A DNA stretch of 12,205 nucleotides from Chlamydiota bacterium (GCA_021772165.1 JAJFMM010000157.1:1-12205), one strand, 5' to 3'. Shown: positions 6,819-12,205, counted from the first letter of the stretch. The notes: generated from the letters alone by a model not told the origin. Numbers and translations are program-made.

Positions 6819-8255
6819 ATGTTCAGAATTCAAAAAAACTCTCTCTCTCGAATTCTGGCAGCAGCTCTTATAGAAGCTCTGCCTGGTGCTGAAATTGTCC
6901 AGGCAGGTCTCTCATATAACGGGTATTTTTGCGATTTTACCTTTTTCCCCCCTAAGTCCAGCGACCTTCTCGTTCATCTAGAAGAGAGGATGCGACAAAT
7001 TATTCGAGAAAAGCGAGAAATCGTTATCCAGGAAATGGTGCCCTTTAGCGCCTCTGAGCTTCTTAAAAAAGAAGGGCAGAAAACGCGGGCAGCGCAAGTA
7101 CGCGAACAAGAAGGCCTCGTGCGCCTCGTGCGAATAGGCACCTTTGTCGACTGGTGTGAAGAAGGGGAGCACTTCTCCCACACAGGCCAGGCCGGCGTTT
7201 TTCGCCTCCTCGAGCTTATCGAAGGAGAAAAAGGCCATTTTCGTGTTTTTGGTATCGCTGCAGCCTCAAAAAAAGAGTGCAAAGAAGAGTTTCTTAAATG
7301 GAAGCGCTTCCCGGAAATCGATCATGACCGAACAGGTGCAGAACAAGGTTTCTGGAACGTCCAGGAAGGTAGTCGAATCTGGCTCTCAAAAGGCCTTGCC
7401 GTTCGCAAGCAGTGGACATCGTTTTGGAAAAAAGCCTTTTCTCCGGCAGTAGAAGAGATCGAGGGAGGAGAAGATTTTTTTGAGCGGCTTTCAACTCTAG
7501 CGCCTGCCTCGATGGAGCTGACTCACGTAGAGGAAATAGAGGACGTAGCCGATGATCGCGGACTCCTTAATCAGCCCCTAACTCTAGCTCTGCAAATCAA
7601 ACATTTTCTTGATCCCTGCGCTTCTTCTATTTCTTTCTTGCAAACCATCGACAAAAGCCTTACTATTTTGGGCTTTACTTATCGTACTCGTTATTTGGGT
7701 AGAAAGCGAAAGGGATGTCCAATCAGGAGCGCCCTGGAGCAGCTGGATTGGAAAGCGGACGAAGAGAGAAGTGATAGCGATCCGAAGCTGGAGTTTCTGG
7801 TAGAAGACGGCCTCCAAAGTGAATGGGTGGCAGCTGAGCTCTCCGAAATGAAACTGAAGAGCATAAAATGGCTCTCGGGATCGGTTTGGATTGAAAGAAA
7901 CTTTGCTCTTTTGTTAGAAAGGAACGGAGGAAATTTACCTCCATGGCTAGCGCCGGAACACTTGAGGATCCTGCCAGTGAGTGCAGAGCAGACCCAAGCC
8001 GCGCAAAAGGAAGCTCAATTTTTTCAGGAGCAGGGGATACGCGCTGTAACTGAGGAGATGACCGAACAGCCTCTATCGGAGCGTGTTCGGCGAGCAGAGA
8101 GAGAAAGAGTACCTTTTCTTGTAATTCTCGGAGATCGAGAGATCAAAACGGGACGCCTTACATGGCGAGAGAGAGGAAAAGAGCAGCAAACGGGCGAAAG
8201 AGAGCGATTGACAGTACAGCTTCGAATGACTTCGGGAGAGCTAATTGAGAATTAA
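6819..8255 (+). CDS. Threonyl-tRNA synthetase-like paralogue lacking catalytic motifs
   Basis: A 478-residue protein (real ThrRS is about 640) that can be followed along ThrRS. Residues 1-70 match the start of the ThrRS editing domain (NGYFCDF against NGFYYDV in E. coli). 109-118 FVDWCEEGEH corresponds to YVDMCRGPH, and 137-170 (FRVFGIAAASKKE... then IDH) to the RIYGTAW...KRDH stretch. Residues 354-379, GSVWIER...NLPPWLAPE, correspond to the motif 3 region GSMERF...FPTWLAP. 380-455 (RILPVS, GIRAV, VPFLVILGDREIKTG, RERG) match the anticodon-binding domain. Absent: the TGS domain, the editing HxxxH (KNSLSR here), motif 1, and the motif 2 arginine/HRNE block with its surroundings. Arginine retained near motif 3 has lost its context. 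Aminoacylation is therefore very unlikely. The frame overlaps infC by 11 bases, the position thrS holds in the E. coli thrS-infC operon. AAAGGA directly abuts the ATG, an unusually short spacing. It may bind RNA, edit, regulate, or be a decaying copy. Confidence 0.8.
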   Translation: MFRIQKNSLSRILAAALIEALPGAEIVQAGLSYNGYFCDFTFFPPKSSDLLVHLEERMRQIIREKREIVIQEMVPFSASELLKKEGQKTRAAQVREQEGLVRLVRIGTFVDWCEEGEHFSHTGQAGVFRLLELIEGEKGHFRVFGIAAASKKECKEEFLKWKRFPEIDHDRTGAEQGFWNVQEGSRIWLSKGLAVRKQWTSFWKKAFSPAVEEIEGGEDFFERLSTLAPASMELTHVEEIEDVADDRGLLNQPLTLALQIKHFLDPCASSISFLQTIDKSLTILGFTYRTRYLGRKRKGCPIRSALEQLDWKADEERSDSDPKLEFLVEDGLQSEWVAAELSEMKLKSIKWLSGSVWIERNFALLLERNGGNLPPWLAPEHLRILPVSAEQTQAAQKEAQFFQEQGIRAVTEEMTEQPLSERVRRAERERVPFLVILGDREIKTGRLTWRERGKEQQTGERERLTVQLRMTSGELIEN

Positions 8256-8766
8256 CAGAGAAATTCGAGCAGATCGCCTGAGAGTGATCTCCGAAAATGG
8301 TGAACAAATCGGCATTTTGACGCTGCGTGAAGCGCTAACAAAAGCCGAAGAAGCCGGAATGGACTTAGTGGAGATTTCTCCTATGGCCAAGCCGCCTGTT
8401 GCAAAGATCATCGACTACGGCAAATTTCGCTACATGCAGCAGAAGAGAGAGAAAGATAGTAAGAAATTACAGGTGCAGATCAAGGTTAAAGAGGTCAAGC
8501 TCAAGCCGAACATTGATACGCATGATTATGATACCAAGATGAAGCGCGCAAGAGAGTTCCTTGAGAAGGGGAACAAAGTGCGGATTACCTGTATGTTTCG
8601 CGGCAGAGAGATGCTGCACATAGATTTAGGAGAGAAAGTAGTTAGACAGTTTTGCACTGATCTTAGTGATATTGCATCGATTGAATCACATCCAAAGATG
8701 ATGGGACGCTCGATGTCTACTACCCTCGCTCCAGGTGTGAAAAAAATAAAACCGACGATCAAATGA
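8245..8766 (+). CDS. infC: Translation initiation factor IF-3, non-AUG start
   Basis: 173 residues. IF3 binds the 30S subunit, blocks 50S joining and checks the start codon and initiator tRNA. Seen: N-domain start INREIRADRLRV, GEQIGILTLREAL, DLVEISPMAKPPVAKIIDYGKFRY, the lysine-rich linker, KEVKLKPNIDTHDYDTK, and C-domain KGNKVRITCMFRGREM and LAPGVKK. An in-frame TAA at 8242-8244 forbids any earlier start, and the first ATG would remove about 38 residues of the N-domain. Initiation must therefore be at TTG 8245, six bases after GGGAG (8234-8238), or at ATT 8251. IF3 in E. coli starts with AUU and represses itself through that codon, so similar self-control is likely. The start lies inside the end of the ThrRS-like gene. 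Confidence 0.94.
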   Translation: MRINREIRADRLRVISENGEQIGILTLREALTKAEEAGMDLVEISPMAKPPVAKIIDYGKFRYMQQKREKDSKKLQVQIKVKEVKLKPNIDTHDYDTKMKRAREFLEKGNKVRITCMFRGREMLHIDLGEKVVRQFCTDLSDIASIESHPKMMGRSMSTTLAPGVKKIKPTIK

Positions 8767-8789
8767 TCCGAAGATAAGGAGAAGACCCC

Positions 8790-8984
8790 GTGCCGAAGAT
8801 GAAAACCAAAAAAGCGGTTACAGCACGATTCAAAGTCACTGGGACCGGGAAACTGAAAAGAACCCGACCAGGCCGCCGACATATTCTGACAAAGAAAAGC
8901 GCAAAGCGGAAAAGAAGCCTTGCGAAATCCAGACTGGTAGATGATGGCCAGCTGAAAATGTATAAAATCTTAATGGGCGTATAA
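8790..8984 (+). CDS. rpmI: 50S ribosomal protein bL35
   Basis: 64 residues, highly basic, the normal length. Seen: MPKMKTKKAVTARFKVTGTGK, the characteristic N-terminus, then RRHILTKKSAKRKRSL. The start is GTG at 8790, supported by AAGGAG at 8776-8781 eight bases upstream and by the conserved PKMKTKKA N-terminus. It sits between infC (23 bases upstream) and rplT (2 bases downstream), the standard order. bL35 is a small structural component of the large subunit. Confidence 0.96.
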   Translation: MPKMKTKKAVTARFKVTGTGKLKRTRPGRRHILTKKSAKRKRSLAKSRLVDDGQLKMYKILMGV

Positions 8985-8986
8985 CC

Positions 8987-9346
8987 ATGGTAAGAGTAAC
9001 AAATGCGGTAGCGTCGCGCCGCAGAACGAAAAAGATCCTGAAGCAGTGCAAAGGCTTTTACGGCGACCGTAAGAATCACTTAAAGCTCAGCAAAGACGCA
9101 TTGATGACTGCGCTGGCGAACAACTATAGGCATCGTAAAGAGCGCAAGCGTGATTATCGCAGACTCTGGACAACCCGAATTGGTGTTGCAGCGAAAATCA
9201 ACGGTATTTCCTACAGCCGGTTCATCAATGGACTGAGTCGAATAGGATGTTCAATCAACCGCAAGATCCTCTCTGACCTTGCAGTGAGAGATCCGGGCGC
9301 ATTCAGAGCGATCGCCGATACTGCTAAGCAAGGCTTAGTAGCTTAA
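8987..9346 (+). CDS. rplT: 50S ribosomal protein bL20
   Basis: 119 residues. Seen: MVRVTNAVASRRRTKKILK, GFYGDRKNHLKLSKDALM, NNYRHRKERKRDYRRLWTTRI and GISYSRFINGL, the complete bL20 signature set. The protein is needed early in 50S assembly, and in E. coli it also represses the rpmI-rplT mRNA. The ATG follows the rpmI stop by two bases without a clear Shine-Dalgarno of its own, which implies translational coupling to rpmI. Confidence 0.97.
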   Translation: MVRVTNAVASRRRTKKILKQCKGFYGDRKNHLKLSKDALMTALANNYRHRKERKRDYRRLWTTRIGVAAKINGISYSRFINGLSRIGCSINRKILSDLAVRDPGAFRAIADTAKQGLVA

Positions 9347-9360
9347 ATCGCTTTATCCTA

Positions 9361-9386
9361 TCGGCCTGTCCTAACGGGTGGGCCGA
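9361..9386 (+). promoter_or_regulatory. Hairpin abutting the pheS ribosome binding site
   Basis: TCGGCC (9361-9366) pairs with GGCCGA (9381-9386). A 2 x 2 internal loop (TG/TG) leads to TCC/GGG and a TAAC tetraloop. The 3' arm ends exactly where the pheS Shine-Dalgarno AAGAGG (9386-9391) begins. There is no T-tract, so it is more likely an RNA element modulating pheS translation or mRNA stability than a terminator. Function is inferred from position alone. Confidence 0.45.
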
Positions 9387-9397
9387 AGAGGTATCCT

Positions 9398-10426
9398 ATG
9401 AGTCTAACCGATCGAATCGGGCAGTTGCGCGAATTTTTCATCCAAGAGCTCAGCCAATCGGGCACAGCGAAGGACCTCGAAAGTCTCAAAATCAAGTATT
9501 TCGGCAAGAAGGGATCGATCCAAGCCCTGATGTTGGAGCTCAAGTCCTGCACGAAGGATGAGAGACCGGTACTTGGTAAAATGATCAACGACCTGAAAGT
9601 CGAGCTCACCTCCCATTGTGAAAACAGCCTAGCCAGAGTTAAAGGCGAAGAGCTGAACAAGAGACTCCTGAAAGAAGTTATTGATCCTACTCTACCGGGC
9701 CGCAGGCAGTCTCTAGGCCGCAAGCATCCGATCATGCAGATCCTCGACCGAGCGATCGACATCCTGATCTCGATGGGATTTTCAGTAAAACTCGGACCGA
9801 ATGCAGATACCGACTACTACAACTTTGAGGGCCTGAACTTCCCGCCGGACCATCCAGCGCGCGACATGCAAGACACCTTCTACTTGAGTGGAGACTGGCT
9901 GCTACGGACACACACAAGCAACGTGCAAGTGCATGCGATGGAAGAGATAGAGCCGCCGATCCGTGTGATTGCGCCGGGCCGCTGCTTCCGCAACGAAACG
10001 ATCTCAGCACGATCTCACGTCTTTTTTCATCAGATTGAAGGCTTCTACATTGACCGCAACGTCTCCTTTGCCGATCTATTTGCGACGATGGAAGAGTTCT
10101 GGAGCAAGCTGCTTGGCGAGAAAGTAGAAACGCGCTTTCGACCCAGCTACTTTCCGTTCGTGGAGCCAGGACTAGAAGTGGACCTACGCTGTACATCCTG
10201 CCGAGGCAAAGGCTGCAGACTCTGTAAGCAGACAGGATGGCTAGAAGTTTGTGGAGCCGGCATGATCCACCCCAATGTGCTTAAAAAGTGCAAGATCGAT
10301 CCGGATGAATATTCAGGATACGCATGGGGCATGGGGATCGAGCGATTAGCGATTTTGCAGCATGCTATACCAGATATACGGATGTTCACGCAGAACGATG
10401 CACGCTTCCTATCGCAATTTGCTTAA
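9398..10426 (+). CDS. pheS: Phenylalanyl-tRNA synthetase alpha subunit
   Basis: 342 residues. Class II catalytic subunit of the alpha2-beta2 synthetase that charges tRNA-Phe. Seen: an N-terminal coiled-coil region with YFGKKGSIQALM (34-45), HPARDMQDTFYL (152-163), LRTHTS (169-174), motif 2 RCFRNETISARSH (195-207) leading to HQIEGFYID (211-219), a cysteine cluster CTSC...CRLC (265-276) that resembles the zinc-binding insert of many PheS proteins, GAGMIHPNVL (286-295) and motif 3 GMGIERLAIL (311-320). AAGAGG lies six bases before the ATG. pheT does not follow; in Chlamydia the beta subunit is also encoded elsewhere. It is the last protein gene of the translation cluster. Confidence 0.96.
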   Translation: MSLTDRIGQLREFFIQELSQSGTAKDLESLKIKYFGKKGSIQALMLELKSCTKDERPVLGKMINDLKVELTSHCENSLARVKGEELNKRLLKEVIDPTLPGRRQSLGRKHPIMQILDRAIDILISMGFSVKLGPNADTDYYNFEGLNFPPDHPARDMQDTFYLSGDWLLRTHTSNVQVHAMEEIEPPIRVIAPGRCFRNETISARSHVFFHQIEGFYIDRNVSFADLFATMEEFWSKLLGEKVETRFRPSYFPFVEPGLEVDLRCTSCRGKGCRLCKQTGWLEVCGAGMIHPNVLKKCKIDPDEYSGYAWGMGIERLAILQHAIPDIRMFTQNDARFLSQFA

Positions 10427-10432
10427 AACCAC

Positions 10433-10462
10433 TTGATTTTTAGGCGATAGGAGACTTATACT
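10433..10462 (+). promoter_or_regulatory. Promoter of tRNA-Ser
   Basis: -35 TTGATT (10433-10438) and -10 TATACT (10457-10462) with an 18-base spacer give a start near 10469, nine bases before the tRNA. The position just after the pheS stop suggests the tRNA is transcribed independently as well as by read-through. Confidence 0.65.
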
Positions 10463-10477
10463 TATTTTTCTCTTTTT

Positions 10478-10562
10478 GGAAGAGTGGCAGAGTGGCCGAT
10501 TGCGTCTGTCTTGAAAACAGAAGTCCTGCAAGGGACCGTGGGTTCGAATCCTACCTCTTCCG
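10478..10562 (+). tRNA. tRNA-Ser (anticodon UGA)
   Basis: 85 bases. Acceptor GGAAGAG (10478-10484) pairs with CTCTTCC (10555-10561), discriminator G. Anticodon stem TCTGT/ACAGA encloses loop CTTGAAA with anticodon TGA (10512-10514), reading UCN codons such as UCA. The long variable arm (GTCC-loop-GGAC) is typical of serine tRNAs. T-stem GTGGG/CCTAC with loop TTCGAAT. CCA is not encoded. Its 3' end is duplicated in inverted orientation beyond the terminator. Confidence 0.97.
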
Positions 10563-10668
10563 TATTACAAAAAATCCCCTCACTCAAAATTCGCCCGCGA
10601 ATTTTTAGTGAGGGGTTTTTTTGTATACGGAAGAAGTAGTCACGAAGTGACTACGGGTAGGATTCGAG
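10551..10668. repeat. Inverted duplication of the tRNA-Ser 3' end around the terminator
   Basis: The tRNA end plus flank, CTACCTCTTCCGTAT (10551-10565), pairs with ATACGGAAGAAGTAG (10625-10639) at 14 of 15 positions. The symmetry continues inward through the A-run/T-run and the terminator stem, with two single-base bulges and one mismatch, so the two arms share one centre near 10595. Outward, the antisense tRNA sequence is interrupted after GTAG (10636-10639) and resumes at GTAG (10657-10660) followed by GATTCGAG. The interruption is a hairpin, GTAGTCAC-GAA-GTGACTAC (10636-10654). With 10640-10660 removed, the sequence reads as near-perfect antisense tRNA-Ser 3' end. Confidence 0.8.
10576..10622 (+). 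terminator. Strong intrinsic terminator after tRNA-Ser, symmetrical
   Basis: CCCCTCACT (10576-10584) pairs with AGTGAGGGG (10607-10615), and after one C/T mismatch AAAATTCG (10586-10593) pairs with CGAATTTT (10598-10605) around a four-base loop. Seven T residues follow (10616-10622). The run of A before the stem (10568-10574) makes it work equally well for transcription from the other side. Confidence 0.93.
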
Positions 10669-10868
10669 TACAAAGCGCATCGCTTTGGACCGCCGCTCCG
10701 GCAGGACAAGCGAAGCTTGCCGCGAGGAGATCCTACCTGTGGGCGAAGTGACTACGGGTAGGATTCGAGTACAAAGCGCATCGCTTTGTACCGCCGCTCC
10801 GGCAGGACAAGCGGAGCTTGCCGCGAGGAGATCCTACCGGCACGAAGTGGTTGCGGGTAGGATTCGAG
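10643..10868. repeat. 2.2 copies of a ~101-bp hairpin-rich tandem repeat
   Basis: Copy A begins with CGAAGTGA at 10643 and copy B with the same bases at 10744. The two agree over about 95 bases with two differences. A partial third copy starts at 10843 and ends at GGTAGGATTCGAG (10856-10868). Each full unit runs from GGTAGGAT (10656, 10757) to ATCCTACC (10730-10737, 10831-10838), so it has 8-base inverted ends. Inside are hairpins: TACAAAGCG-CAT-CGCTTTGTA (copy B; one stem mismatch in copy A), GCCG-CTC-CGGC and CAAGC-GAA-GCTTG (loop GGA in copy B). TCGAATCCTACC, the reverse complement of part of the unit, is identical to 10544-10555 of tRNA-Ser. No protein-coding signal was recognised. Confidence 0.85.
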
Positions 10869-11034
10869 TTTAGGCTGTCGCCAATATGGTCGACCTGTCT
10901 TTCTGGAGTTCTTTAAGTTATTGCGGTCTAGTCTTTTAGGCGGTTTTCTGAAGAGTTCTGTTTATCTTTATCCGTTGTTAAACTTTATAATGTAAAATAT
11001 AGTTACCGATTACTTTGAAAAAAGGACTAATAGA
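10869..11034 (+). promoter_or_regulatory. Intergenic region with promoter of the 204-aa orphan gene
   Basis: A drop to A+T-rich sequence begins here. -35 TTGTTA (10975-10980) and -10 TATAGT (10998-11003) with a 17-base spacer are the best pair. A perfect TATAAT at 10986-10991 is an alternative but has no good -35. AAAGGA (11021-11026) is the ribosome binding site, eight bases before the ATG at 11035. Nothing else was recognised between 10869 and 10974. Confidence 0.5.
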
Positions 11035-11649
11035 ATGATCAATACCGCTCCTACTATACCTAGTTATGCAGGACTGTCTAAAGATGTGAAGGAAATTGCT
11101 GAGGTTCTTGGATTAGTCGGTGAGAGTCAAGCTGCTATTAGCGAATTTATCAACATGATAACGACTTTAGCGGAAGTGCAAAGTGAAATGAATAAGGGTA
11201 AAGTAACGTCTCAGCTTCCTCAGGTATTGCTAGCTAAATACAATGAAATTATAGCTGTATTCTCTAAGTACGGTGACCTGGTTTCTAGCAATCCTAAGGT
11301 TGCTAAGTATAAATCAGAATTCATGGCTCAGGTAAAAAAGCTGACCGATAATATCCATCTCGGCTGGTTTGGTGTAGATTATCCGGAGCCTCTTGTTTAT
11401 TCATTTCAACAGATTCATGGTGGTAATTTTCCGGTTACATTCACCCAATTTATACAGGACATGGCTGATGGCGGGGGTGATGTAGGTAACGACTATCGCG
11501 GAGCGTCATCTTCCCAAAAGGGTAATGATTTCTTGCCCTCGTATTGGGCAAGCGCTGATTCCTATGTCTATGGTGATAATAATGCGGATCAAACTGCTGC
11601 TGAAAATGTCCTGAAAGATTTCTTAGATCAATGGAACCCCTCCGCTTAA
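11035..11649 (+). CDS. Orphan protein of unknown function, cysteine-free, no signal peptide
   Basis: 204 residues; I do not recognise a family. The start is set by AAAGGA eight bases before the ATG. Residues 12-110 look mainly helical and amphipathic (for example SKDVKEIAEVLGLVGESQ and KYKSEFMAQVKKLTDNI). Around 111-142 is a more aromatic part with YPEPLVYSFQQIHGGNFP. A Gly/Asp/Ser-rich linker follows (145-165), then a short acidic C-terminus ending QWNPSA. There is no cysteine, only one arginine (155), and no hydrophobic signal or membrane segment. It has its own promoter and a lower GC content than the upstream genes. A secreted effector or an accessory-island protein would fit the setting, but nothing in the sequence proves it. 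Confidence 0.8.
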   Translation: MINTAPTIPSYAGLSKDVKEIAEVLGLVGESQAAISEFINMITTLAEVQSEMNKGKVTSQLPQVLLAKYNEIIAVFSKYGDLVSSNPKVAKYKSEFMAQVKKLTDNIHLGWFGVDYPEPLVYSFQQIHGGNFPVTFTQFIQDMADGGGDVGNDYRGASSSQKGNDFLPSYWASADSYVYGDNNADQTAAENVLKDFLDQWNPSA

Positions 11650-11798
11650 GGAAAGCCTGGACAATTCCATTCTGTGAATCTAGCTGATCTTTTCAACGAA
11701 TCTATTTTTAAATATTTTACTACCACTTCATGTCTTTATGTAATGTAAATGCTTTCTCGGTATAATACCCCATTTAATGTAAATTCAATGAGGGTGTT
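11650..11798 (+). promoter_or_regulatory. Intergenic gap with -10 candidate for the last gene
   Basis: TATAAT at 11761-11766 is a perfect -10; no good -35 is seen 16-18 bases upstream. The stretch between 11650 and 11750 is A+T-rich and shows no convincing terminator for the preceding gene, only a tiny ATTC-TGT-GAAT hairpin. GAGGG (11790-11794) is the likely ribosome binding site for the ATG at 11799. Confidence 0.45.
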
Positions 11799-12205
11799 AT
11801 GAAACGAGTAGGTGATAATTTAGATGCAAATACATCAGAAAATAAAATACAAAGAACAGATAGCTTAACAGATTCTCAAATCAGGGCTTTGGCGGATCCG
11901 ATTTTTGAGGGGTTAGGTGCTCCAGCAGAAGGTAATAGACTCTCGCAAGAGTGGCTCTTTTCTGATCAGTCGCCTACATTTTTTACCTCTTTAGATGAAC
12001 TGACATTTGAAAAGCCAATGGACCAGCACGACTACAATACTCCTCCATTCATTTCGGTCCTCTCAGGTTCTCAATTTGACAGTCAGGATCTAGATGTAAA
12101 GAAGCACGCTGTAATCCATACGGCAACGCGTTGTTCGACTCATATGGAGCAACTGTTTTGCTGTGGGAAGTTACCCTTTATGCCAACAGTCAATAAAGGG
12201 CTGTA
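11799..12205 (+). CDS. Orphan protein of unknown function, N-terminal part (runs off the window)
   Basis: The frame is open from ATG 11799 to the end of the window: 135 complete codons. The N-terminus MKRVGDNLDANTSENKIQR is polar, Ser/Thr/Asn-rich and has no hydrophobic core, so no Sec signal. Type III secretion signals can look like this, but so do many proteins. Cys112 and a CC pair (121-122) lie towards the end of the visible part. No domain was recognised. It shares the A+T-rich composition of the previous gene but no obvious sequence similarity with it, and has a separate promoter candidate. Confidence 0.7.
   Translation, partial: MKRVGDNLDANTSENKIQRTDSLTDSQIRALADPIFEGLGAPAEGNRLSQEWLFSDQSPTFFTSLDELTFEKPMDQHDYNTPPFISVLSGSQFDSQDLDVKKHAVIHTATRCSTHMEQLFCCGKLPFMPTVNKGL

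Noticed and set aside
6978..7282. Minus-strand open frames of 86-102 codons opposite the ThrRS-like gene
   Set aside because: They are antisense shadows; the plus-strand frame has clear ThrRS similarity throughout.
7971..7981. Copy of the GGATCCTGCC linker inside the ThrRS-like gene
   Set aside because: It encodes the conserved ILPVS segment of the anticodon-binding domain and has no neighbouring hairpins, so coincidence is enough.
6819..8255. Alanyl-tRNA synthetase editing-domain (AlaX-type) protein
   Set aside because: The editing-like region alone could suggest AlaX, but the C-terminal 100 residues match the class IIa anticodon-binding domain of ThrRS, not AlaRS.
10643..10868. CRISPR-like array
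   Set aside because: The unit is about 101 bases with only 2.2 copies and no unique spacers; the similarity covers the whole unit.
10685..10873. A 62-codon open frame with TTG start inside the tandem repeat
   Set aside because: It is created by the repeated hairpin DNA, has no ribosome binding site and no protein-like composition.

Overview
The window reads as a chromosomal segment of a member of the Chlamydiota, most likely an environmental (amoeba-associated) chlamydia. This is inferred from the character of the NusB, MurB and IF3 proteins, from an infC-rpmI-rplT-pheS cluster without pheT, and from a nusB/murB pair close to infC, a neighbourhood I recall from Chlamydiaceae. No 16S gene or database search is available here, so the phylum call is inference. 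Most of the window is dense, balanced-GC housekeeping sequence. The last ~1.3 kb (from about 10,870) is visibly more A+T-rich and carries genes of unknown function.

Layout. 1-1554: the 3' part of cydA and complete cydB (cytochrome bd oxidase). 1551-2153, minus strand: a DnaQ-type exonuclease whose stop overlaps the cydB stop. 2222-4371: a tight operon nusB-murB-PHP phosphoesterase with overlapping genes. 4351-4531: a palindrome-rich, largely inverted-repeat element filling the gap between convergent genes. 4537-5124, minus strand: a tRNA-modification methyltransferase of the MnmM/YtqB type. 5163-6695: nadB (L-aspartate oxidase), alone. 6732-10426: a translation cluster made of tRNA-Val(GAC), a catalytically dead-looking threonyl-tRNA synthetase paralogue, infC with a non-AUG start, rpmI, rplT and pheS. 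10433-10622: tRNA-Ser(UGA) with its own promoter and a strong terminator. 10551-10868: an inverted duplication of the tRNA-Ser 3' end and terminator, followed by 2.2 copies of a ~101-bp repeat built of small hairpins. 11035-12205: a cysteine-free 204-aa orphan protein and the start of a second orphan gene, each with its own promoter candidate.

The most interesting items are: (i) the ThrRS-like protein, which occupies the position thrS holds upstream of infC in many bacteria but has lost the TGS domain, editing histidines and class II motifs 1-2 while keeping a recognisable anticodon-binding domain; (ii) the extended palindrome made from the tRNA-Ser 3' end, in which a short hairpin cassette flanked by GTAG repeats interrupts the antisense copy; and (iii) two separate loci (4351-4531 and 10636-10868) where very short hairpins with mostly 3-4 nt loops are strung together by short conserved linkers, suggesting a family of small hairpin cassettes.
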